DNA of 9,948 nt from Burkholderiales bacterium (lineage in GTDB: Bacteria; Pseudomonadota; Gammaproteobacteria; Burkholderiales; CAIKXV01), in contig JACMMK010000129.1 of assembly GCA_014379045.1 (NCBI GenBank), positions 1 to 9,948 of the forward strand. Reading direction: 5' to 3'. Made by a program: the position numbers and the translations under genes. The notes under the pieces were generated by a model. The model was not told the origin of the DNA, made no database searches, and worked only from the letters and a program-made list of their open reading frames with translations. This document shows positions 1 to 5,265 of the stretch, one piece after another. Within the stretch, counting starts at the first letter, position 1. Each line of letters starts with the position of its first letter.

Positions 1-1
1 A

Positions 2-469
2 TTCGAGCGCACGATCGCGCGCATCGCGCCGCTCGGCTGGCATCTGCAACTGCACTTCGACGCCGACGATATTCCGCAGTATCGGGCGCTGCTCGACGCG
101 TTGCGGGTGCCGTTCATCATCGATCACATGGGCCGGGTCAAGGCAGGCGCTGGGCTCGAGCAACCCGCGTTCGTTCAGTTGGCTGCGTTGATGCGCGAGA
201 ACCCCAAGGCGTGGGTGAAGATCAGCGGCTCGGAGCGGATCTCGTCGGCGGGTGCGCCGTTCAACGATGCAATCCCGTATGCGCGCGCACTGGTCGAAGC
301 CGCGCCGGAGCGCGTGCTCTGGGGTACCGACTTCCCGCATCCCAACATCAACGGCGACATGCCGAACGACGGCGCGCTGGTCGACCTGTTCGCGCGGACG
401 ATCGTCGATGAAACGATGCGTCGGCGCATACTCGTGGACAACCCGCAGCGCCTGTACTGGGCGGATTGA
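2..469 (+). CDS. Amidohydrolase, PDC lactonase (LigI)-like, C-terminal part
   Basis: This is the 3' part of a gene entering from the left edge. The frame is open from the first bases, and 155 codons precede the TGA at 467-469. The visible part resembles the C-terminal half of the TIM-barrel amidohydrolase-2 family, especially 2-pyrone-4,6-dicarboxylate lactonases, which open the pyrone ring during protocatechuate or lignin-aromatic catabolism. Family-type motifs are seen in order: a strand ending in DHMGR (His codon 125-127), then WVKISGSERIS, which has the substrate-carboxylate-binding type Arg, then WGTDFPHPN (Asp codon 329-331, in the position of the catalytic Asp), and a C-terminal RRRILVDNPQRLYW helix. 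The N-terminal metal or His motif is outside the window, so the exact substrate cannot be called. Other members of this family act on other lactones or amides. It lies 108 bp before the next gene and may end an operon that lies to the left. Confidence 0.8.
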   Translation, partial: FERTIARIAPLGWHLQLHFDADDIPQYRALLDALRVPFIIDHMGRVKAGAGLEQPAFVQLAALMRENPKAWVKISGSERISSAGAPFNDAIPYARALVEAAPERVLWGTDFPHPNINGDMPNDGALVDLFARTIVDETMRRRILVDNPQRLYWAD

Positions 470-577
470 AACAGGCGCGCGATAGGCTGCGCAGCGTAGT
501 CGTCGCGCGTGGATCCCGGCGTTCCGTCGCGGGTCATTCACCGGCGGTCGAGAAACGTCCTGCAGAGGCACGCTTCG

Positions 578-1459
578 ATGCACGTTCTGTTTCAGGGATT
601 GCGAATCTTCCTGGCCGCGCTCGCACTCAGTGGCGCAGCGGCGCCGCATCCGGCGTGGGCCGATTGGGTCGAACTGGGCGAGGACAGCAGCTATCGCTTC
701 TACGTCGATCCGGATACGTTGCGCGGCGACCTAGTCCGTCGCACCGCGTCGGCGCTGTTCAATGCGCTGTCGCCCGACCAGCGCGTGCAATCGATGCGGA
801 TGCTGCTCGACATCGATTGCCGGGAGGCGCGCCTGCGTATCGCGGCGCGCACCGTTCATGGCCAGCCGATGGCGGCGGGGCCCGAACTCGCGCTGCCGCT
901 CGCGCGCTCGTCGACCTGGGACTACGTTCGTCCGGGGACGGCCAACGAGGCGATCCGCCGTTACGTGTGCGCGGCGAGCGAGGCCGAGATGGTCGCCGCC
1001 CTCGATCGTTCCGGTCCTTCCGGTCGCGCGGCATCGGACCGGCGTCCCGCCGCGCAGGCTGCGACCATGTCGGGGCCGGTCGCCGTACCGCTGCAGCGAC
1101 AGGGCGGCACGTTCACGGTGCCCGTACTGATCAACGATCAGGTCACGCTGCGCTTCGTCGTCGACTCCGGCGCGGCCGATGTGAACATTCCGACCGATGT
1201 CGTCTCGAACCTGATCAGCAGCGGGGCGCTGAGCAAGACGGATTTCCTCGGTCGCAGGAACTACGTGCTCGCCGATGGCTCACGCATCTCGGCAGAGACC
1301 CTCCGCATCCGCTCGATGCGCATCGGCGGCCGGGTCGTCGAGGACGTGACCGGAACCGTCGGCAGCGCGTCGAGCCCGTTCCTGCTGGGGCAGAGCTTCC
1401 TGAGACGCCTGAAGTCTTGGTCGATCGACAATGCGAACGACGCCCTGATCCTAGAGTAG
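578..1459 (+). CDS. Exported adhesin-E-like / retropepsin-type aspartic protease
   Basis: The product is 293 aa. I chose the ATG at 578 because AGAGG (564-568) precedes it at 9 nt and a signal peptide begins there; the longer reading from 509 only adds an Arg-rich stretch. Residues 1-28 form a signal peptide (hydrophobic 8-22, PAWA before D29), so the product should be periplasmic or surface-located. Residues about 30-131 look like the surface-adhesin protein E type of domain common in betaproteobacteria: WVELG..., YRFYVDPDTLR, LLDIDC with Cys81, YVCA with Cys131, a possible disulfide pair. After an Ala/Arg-rich linker, residues about 165-293 match single-domain retroviral-type aspartic proteases (clan AA, TIGR02281-like): FVVDSGAADV with catalytic Asp196, a flap-like LADGSRIS segment, and LLGQSFLRRL near the end. 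Such domains act as homodimers in known relatives. The protease call is strong. The N-terminal domain call is a family resemblance, and the substrate is unknown. It is convergent with the phosphatase gene. Confidence 0.8.
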   Translation: MHVLFQGLRIFLAALALSGAAAPHPAWADWVELGEDSSYRFYVDPDTLRGDLVRRTASALFNALSPDQRVQSMRMLLDIDCREARLRIAARTVHGQPMAAGPELALPLARSSTWDYVRPGTANEAIRRYVCAASEAEMVAALDRSGPSGRAASDRRPAAQAATMSGPVAVPLQRQGGTFTVPVLINDQVTLRFVVDSGAADVNIPTDVVSNLISSGALSKTDFLGRRNYVLADGSRISAETLRIRSMRIGGRVVEDVTGTVGSASSPFLLGQSFLRRLKSWSIDNANDALILE

Positions 1460-1507
1460 CGTCGACGAAGCGCGGTGCCCGGAGATGAGTGGTCGAGCCA
1501 GAGTCGC

Positions 1508-1558
1508 CGAGCGCCGGTGAACGCACGTCGATGACCCGACGCCAGTCACCGACGCTCG
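1508..1558 (-). terminator. Two-tier hairpin between convergent genes, candidate terminator
   Basis: Arms 1508-1520 and 1546-1558 pair over 13 bp. The one imperfect position is a G-U wobble in minus-strand RNA but a C/A mismatch in plus-strand RNA. An inner 5-bp stem (1526-1530 with 1537-1541, CGTCG/CGACG) stacks inside it. The outer stem ends 8 bases beyond the stop codon of the minus-strand phosphatase and 48 bases beyond the plus-strand protease stop. Position and strand preference suggest it serves mainly the phosphatase mRNA. There is no T-tract on either side, so it is not a textbook intrinsic terminator. It may stabilise the 3' end or act with Rho. Confidence 0.5.
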
Positions 1559-1566
1559 AGTGCCGC

Positions 1567-3486
1567 TCAGGTGCCGATGCGCCCGCCGTCGGCCTTGCGG
1601 ATCGCCACCGTCGCCGAACGCGGTCGTCCGCCCGACGGGCCGTCCGGCCACTGCCCGAACGCTTTCGGCTTGTCCGGATCGCTGCGATCGCCGGCCGGCT
1701 CGCCCGGGTGCTGGATGTTGATGAACATCGTGCGCCCGTCCGGTGTCATTACGCAGCCGGTGACTTCGCAACCGTTCGGGCCGGTGAGGAAGCGTTTCGT
1801 CTCGCCGGTCACCACGTTGGCGACCGCCATCATGTTGTTTCCCATCGACTTGTAGTCGCCGCGGTTGAGCGCGTTGGTCGAAACGTCGGTCTGAATCCAC
1901 AGGTATCCGCTCGGATCGAACCACAGTCCGTCGGGACTGCCGTACCAGTCGCCCTTGATGTTGCCGCGCTTGTTCGCGTCGCTCGACTCCGGGTCACCCG
2001 CCTGCGCGAAGATGTCCCATTCGAAGCGGGTCGCCTTCGGGTCGCGCCCCTGCTCGCGCCAGCGGATGATGTGCCCGAACACGTTGCCCGCACGCGGGTT
2101 CGCTGCATCCACGCCGGGTCGATTCGCCGCACCGCGCAGCGAGTTGTTGGTCATAGTCATGTACACCTCGAGCGTGGTCGGATGCACCGCGCCCCATTCG
2201 GGCCGGTCCATCTTGGTCGCGCCCGCACGGTCGGCGGCTTCGCGCGTGCGCACCAGGATGTCGGCCTGGTCGGCGAAGCCGTTCTCCTTGGTGAGCCCGC
2301 TCTGGCCGTGCACCAGCGGCAGCCACTCGCCGCCGCCGTCGGCATTGAAACGGGCTACGTACAGCGTGCCGTTGTCGAGCAGGTTGCGGTTCGCCGCGCG
2401 ATCGTCCGAATACGCATCGCGGGTGACGAACTTGTAGACGTACTCGAACACCTCGTCGTCGCCCAGGTAGAAGGCGAGCCTGCGATCGGGACCGATTGCG
2501 AGCATCGCGCCTTCATGCTTGAAGCGACCCAACGCAGTGCGCTTGACCGGGCGCGAAGCCGGTTCGTACGGGTCGATCTCGACGATCCAGCCGAACCGGT
2601 TGGCCTCGTTCGGTTCTTTCGAAACGTCGAACCTGCCATCGTGCTCGTGCCAGCGATAGCCGCTCTTCGCCGATACGCCATAACGGCGCAGCCGTTCGGG
2701 TATCTTGCCGTCGCTCGCTGCGAAGTAGTTGTTCCAGTTCTCTTCGCAGGTCAGGTAGGTGCCCCACGGCGTGATGCCGCCGGCGCAGTTGTTGACGGTG
2801 CCGCGTGCGAGCGTGCCGGCGCTGTCGTAGGACGTGCGCATCGCGGCTGCACCTGCGGCCGGACCCGAGATCGTCATCGGCGTCTGCGCCGTGATGCGAC
2901 GCGCGAAGCGCGACGGATTGACGACTGTCCACTGCTCGCCCTGCGACGTGACTTCGATGATCGAAACGCCATGTGCGTTCTGCGACTTGGCGACCTTCTC
3001 CGGTGTCCACGTGCGCATGCCGTCGGCGTGCAGCAGCCCGTCGTCGGTGTACTCGTGATTGATCGCGAGCAGTCCGCGCTCGGAACTCGTCGAACCCAGC
3101 GGCAGCGGGTAATACTCGATCGCGTCATGATGCATGCCGGACTGCAGCGCCTGATCGGCGGCCGAGTTCGATCCGTCCTGCCGGAACGGGGGCGCGCCGA
3201 GGGCAGAACCGGTGGGGTCGCCCCACGGGTACATCACCTGGGCACGGTATCCCTGAGGGACGCGCACCGAATCTTCGGTCATCGGCGTGATCGAGGTGAA
3301 GCCGAGGCGCTCGGGCCCGAGCCAGCGCGTCCCGCTCGTGGTCGCACAACCGGCGAAGGGAAGGGTGGCAGCGGCACCTGCGAGCGCGGTCAGCAGTTCG
3401 CGGCGCGTAAACTTCACGTCGCCCAGGTTGTCCAGATGTGGGTTGTTGCTTGGATTGCTGCTCGTGTCGTCGTCGGCAAAGCTCAT
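1567..3486 (-). CDS. phoX: PhoX-family phosphatase (DUF839), Tat lipoprotein-type leader
   Basis: The product is 639 aa. The start is the ATG at 3486-3484, with GGAGA (complement of 3492-3496) 5 nt upstream; an in-frame ATG at 3510 lacks such a site. Known PhoX enzymes are exported phosphomonoesterases that use iron and calcium to release phosphate from organic phosphates. An Asp/Asn-rich N-region is followed by TRRELLT (Arg28-Arg29), a hydrophobic stretch, and FAGC with Cys47. This looks like a Tat signal with a lipobox, giving a folded protein held at the membrane. Family-type motifs include INHEYTDDGLL, GTYLTCEENW (Cys247, matching the iron-ligand Cys region of PhoX), a DPYEP/R-rich central segment, YLGDDEVFEYVYKFV, and a C-terminal beta-propeller-like part with SPDGLWFDPSGYLWIQTD and TPDGRTMFINIQHPGE. 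Length is typical. A candidate PHO box lies upstream. The family call is firm, but the activity is inferred; some DUF839 members are uncharacterised. Confidence 0.85.
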   Translation of the reverse strand: MSFADDDTSSNPSNNPHLDNLGDVKFTRRELLTALAGAAATLPFAGCATTSGTRWLGPERLGFTSITPMTEDSVRVPQGYRAQVMYPWGDPTGSALGAPPFRQDGSNSAADQALQSGMHHDAIEYYPLPLGSTSSERGLLAINHEYTDDGLLHADGMRTWTPEKVAKSQNAHGVSIIEVTSQGEQWTVVNPSRFARRITAQTPMTISGPAAGAAAMRTSYDSAGTLARGTVNNCAGGITPWGTYLTCEENWNNYFAASDGKIPERLRRYGVSAKSGYRWHEHDGRFDVSKEPNEANRFGWIVEIDPYEPASRPVKRTALGRFKHEGAMLAIGPDRRLAFYLGDDEVFEYVYKFVTRDAYSDDRAANRNLLDNGTLYVARFNADGGGEWLPLVHGQSGLTKENGFADQADILVRTREAADRAGATKMDRPEWGAVHPTTLEVYMTMTNNSLRGAANRPGVDAANPRAGNVFGHIIRWREQGRDPKATRFEWDIFAQAGDPESSDANKRGNIKGDWYGSPDGLWFDPSGYLWIQTDVSTNALNRGDYKSMGNNMMAVANVVTGETKRFLTGPNGCEVTGCVMTPDGRTMFINIQHPGEPAGDRSDPDKPKAFGQWPDGPSGGRPRSATVAIRKADGGRIGT

Positions 3487-3580
3487 GAGAATCTCCGGTT
3501 GGCGAGTCACAGGTCGCGTGTGGAGCCAGGGTGGGCATCATCACAGCAACCGGCTAGGTTGCCACACCCGATGCGCGCCG

Positions 3581-3614
3581 AGGGTATTGCGCTCACGTGA
3601 AAGTTCCGTGACGG
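3581..3614 (-). promoter_or_regulatory. Candidate PHO box with -10 for the phoX-like gene
   Basis: Read on the minus strand, 3614-3597 is CCGTCAC-GGAA-CTTTCAC. This is two 7-bp units separated by 4 bp, the layout of a PhoB site (consensus CTGTCAT, 4 bp, CTGTCAT/C). The units match at 5 and 5-6 of 7 positions. Exactly 10 bp further on is TACCCT (3586-3581), a weak -10 at the spacing typical of PhoB-activated promoters, where the box replaces the -35. It lies about 95 bp before the phosphatase start. The spacer is not AT-rich as in the usual consensus, so this is a suggestion only. Confidence 0.35.
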
Positions 3615-3644
3615 TCGCGACGGGCCGATGCCAATGACTTGCGT

Positions 3645-3657
3645 TACAATCCGCCCG
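3645..3657 (+). promoter_or_regulatory. Probable tRNA-Val promoter -10 and GC discriminator
   Basis: TACAAT (3645-3650, 5 of 6 to the -10 consensus) is followed by CCGCCCGC and then the tRNA at 3662. A G/C-only discriminator between -10 and +1 is typical of stable-RNA promoters under stringent control. No good -35 is visible 17 bp upstream (around 3622-3627). The start would fall near 3657, leaving about 5 nt of 5' leader. Confidence 0.5.
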
Positions 3658-3661
3658 CTTC

Positions 3662-3738
3662 AGGCGCGTAGCTCAGCTGGTTAGAGCACCACCTTGACAT
3701 GGTGGGGGTCGTTGGTTCGAGTCCAATCGCGCCTACCA
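3662..3738 (+). tRNA. tRNA-Val (anticodon GAC)
   Basis: A full 77-nt cloverleaf includes encoded CCA. The acceptor stem is AGGCGCG (3662-3668) with CGCGCCT (3728-3734), and A3735 is the discriminator. The D-arm contains GCTCAGCTGGTTAGAGC. The anticodon stem is CCACC (3689-3693) with GGTGG (3701-3705) around the loop TTGACAT, giving anticodon GAC at 3696-3698, which reads GUC and GUU valine codons. The variable loop is GGGTC. The T-arm is GTTGG-TTCGAGT-CCAAT. All stems pair, with one G-U at the end of the T-stem. No clear terminator follows. The last 11 bases and the 8 bases beyond recur in part at 4006-4024. Confidence 0.97.
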
Positions 3739-3746
3739 AATTCGGA
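3728..3746 (+). repeat. Direct repeat copy 1, spanning the tRNA-Val 3' end
   Basis: CGCGCCTAC-CAA-ATTCGGA covers the 3' acceptor strand, CCA end and 8 bases downstream. Copy 2 (4006-4024) reads CGCGCCTAC-AGG-ATTCGGA. That is 16 identities of 19 without gaps, at a constant offset of 278 bp. Repeats of a tRNA 3' end are the usual form of attachment sites for tRNA-targeting integrases. The 3739-4005 stretch between them holds no recognisable gene or integrase remnant, only small hairpins (for example 3817-3831 and 3928-3943). Confidence 0.5.
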
Positions 3747-4005
3747 ATGGCCACAACCTTAGTCCGGGGCTGCCCTTTCGCTCTCGGCACCGCGCGGTTC
3801 AGATATCGTGCGGTCAGGACATCTGCTGTCCAGGGCCCGGCTGAAACGCGCCGACGCGTTGGCGTTCTCCAGCGGCAGCGTCCACGGCTGAGGAATGGGC
3901 CACTCACAGGTACGTGCCCTGCGATGCCATTGATGAGTCAATGATGAGGAAGTCCCCTCGGCAGGTAGCGCGAACCCTTCTGCGGGCTAGAGCGTATCCC
4001 CAAGC

Positions 4006-4024
4006 CGCGCCTACAGGATTCGGA
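4006..4024 (+). repeat. Direct repeat copy 2, abutting the hydrolase start codon
   Basis: This is a partial copy of 3728-3746. It ends on the A of the hydrolase ATG (4024-4026). The only three differing bases (CAA in the tRNA copy, AGG here) create the AGGA that serves as the Shine-Dalgarno site at 4015-4018. Just upstream, CCCCAAG loosely resembles the T-stem CCAAT of the tRNA. The copy could therefore be an att site or the decayed end of a second tRNA. Confidence 0.5.
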
Positions 4025-5061
4025 TGAAGCTCTCCCGTTCCAAGAATTTGCGCAGCAAGAACACCGGGCTGGTTGGCGCCGCTACGGCGCTCGCAGGCTT
4101 GGCGACGGCGGCCTGGGTCGCACTTCGTGCACGTCGTGCCGAGCGAGAACATGTCCCGCTCGGGCGGTTCATCGACGTCGACGGGGTACGTCTGCACTAC
4201 GTCGACCACGGTGAAGGGCCTCCGGTCGTACTGCTGCACGGCAACGTGGTCTCGGTAGACGACTTCCAGGCCAGCGGCCTGATTGATCGGCTCGCCGGCG
4301 AACACCGGGTCATTGCGTTCGACCGACCGGGCTTCGGACACAGCAGCCGGCCGCGCGACCGTCTTTGGACCCCCTCGGCTCAGGCGGCTTTGTTGCACCG
4401 GGCCCTGGCGCAACTGGGCGTGCTCGAACCGGCGATCGTCGTCGGCCATTCAATGGGGACGATGGTAGCCGTGGCGATGGCGCTCGACTTTCCGTCGAAT
4501 GTGCGCCGCCTCGTCTTGCTCGGCGGCTACTACTACGCGACTGCCCGGCTGGACGCGGTGTTGACGGCACCGGTCGCGTTGCCTGTGGTGGGCGACGTCA
4601 TGCGCTATACCGTCACTGCTCTGTCGGCACGCGCGTTGCTGTCCCGGGCAGTCAGGAAGATGTTCGCGCCGCAGCCGGTGCCCGCCGCGTTCTACCCGAC
4701 GCTGTCGCGTGAAATGTTGGTGCGTCCGGCGCAGCTTCGCGCGAACGCCGAGGACGCTGCGTTAATGATTCCCGCGGCCTACGCCAGCAGTCAGCGCCAC
4801 CACGAGTTGGGCCTGCCGGTCGCGATTCTCGTCGGGGAGGGGGACAAGGTTGTCGATCGCGCAGCGCATTCGCTGCGCCTTCATCGTGAATTGTCACGAA
4901 GTATGTTGGTCGAAGTCGCCGGTGCCGGTCACATGGTCCACTATGCGGCGATCGATTCGGTCGTCGCAGCGGTGCGCGCCTCGAGCGCAAACGTTTCCGG
5001 TGTGCAGCCGAGCGCTGCCCCCAGTGCCGGATCGTCGAGCGGGTCTGTCGCACCCTCCTGA
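4024..5061 (+). CDS. Membrane-anchored alpha/beta hydrolase
   Basis: The product is 345 aa, starting at ATG 4024 with AGGA (4015-4018) 5 nt upstream. A basic N-terminus (residues 1-14) precedes one hydrophobic segment (about 15-34), then an Arg-rich stop. This suggests an uncleaved signal anchor. The rest is an alpha/beta-hydrolase fold: VVLLHGN (His72-Gly73, oxyanion region), FDRPGFGHS, the nucleophile elbow GHSMG with Ser143, a cap segment (about 165-245), VGEGDKVVD with acid Asp274, and GAGHMVHY with His303. The catalytic triad is therefore intact. The last 25 residues are a Ser/Ala/Pro-rich tail. Esterase, lipase, epoxide hydrolase or haloperoxidase-like activities are all possible, and the substrate cannot be told. 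It stands alone between tRNA-Val and thrS, with its 5' end on a copy of the tRNA 3' end, so it may be a local insertion. No terminator is evident after it. Confidence 0.85.
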   Translation: MKLSRSKNLRSKNTGLVGAATALAGLATAAWVALRARRAEREHVPLGRFIDVDGVRLHYVDHGEGPPVVLLHGNVVSVDDFQASGLIDRLAGEHRVIAFDRPGFGHSSRPRDRLWTPSAQAALLHRALAQLGVLEPAIVVGHSMGTMVAVAMALDFPSNVRRLVLLGGYYYATARLDAVLTAPVALPVVGDVMRYTVTALSARALLSRAVRKMFAPQPVPAAFYPTLSREMLVRPAQLRANAEDAALMIPAAYASSQRHHELGLPVAILVGEGDKVVDRAAHSLRLHRELSRSMLVEVAGAGHMVHYAAIDSVVAAVRASSANVSGVQPSAAPSAGSSSGSVAPS

Positions 5062-5102
5062 GCGATCGGTCGCGGCTCTCAGGGCGAGGGACCGGCGCAA
5101 CA

Positions 5103-5111
5103 TGCGATAAT
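5103..5111 (+). promoter_or_regulatory. Extended -10 promoter, probably for thrS operon
   Basis: TG-C-GATAAT (5103-5111) is an extended -10 element with a 5 of 6 match to TATAAT. The expected -35 position (5083-5088) has no match, which is common for extended -10 promoters. The start would be near 5118, leaving about 148 nt of leader before thrS. The leader has a small stem (5162-5178) and a 32-codon reading frame (5121-5219) that begins almost at the predicted start. Confidence 0.45.
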
Positions 5112-5265
5112 CACCGCCCGATGAAGCGCTCGCACCGAGTCGTCGACCGCCTTCGGATGTCGCCAGACGTTCGTCGGCAACAGGATATCGCGGCCCGTCA
5201 CATCGTTCGCATCGTATGAACCGAGTGCGGCGCGGCCCCATTGCTCCGCCCCTCAGGATTCGTTC

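Noticed and set aside
512..535. Imperfect stem after the amidohydrolase gene as a terminator
   Set aside because: It needs two bulges to pair and has no T-run. It was too weak to list. The 470-577 gap otherwise shows only the ribosome site of the next gene.
466..1488. A 340-codon plus-strand frame overlapping the aspartic protease gene
   Set aside because: The translation is Arg-rich low complexity. The overlapping frame has a signal peptide and protease motifs, so this is a shadow.
1489..3600. A 703-codon plus-strand open frame opposite the phosphatase gene
   Set aside because: It is fully antisense to a recognisable PhoX-family gene. Its translation is Arg/Val/Ala-rich without family motifs. 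Long antisense frames are expected in GC-rich genes with strong third-position bias.
3644..3907. Minus-strand frame encoding GLEPTTPTMSRWCSNQLSYAP across the tRNA
   Set aside because: This is a well-known false protein produced by translating the antisense of tRNA genes.
3817..3943. Small hairpins (3817-3831, 3928-3943) and the near-palindrome 3849-3864 after tRNA-Val
   Set aside because: Stems of 5-8 bp in a GC-rich region are expected by chance, and none has a T-run to mark the tRNA terminator.
5067..5094. CGGTC/GACCG pairing after the hydrolase gene as a terminator
   Set aside because: It has only 5 bp with an 18-nt loop and no T-tract.
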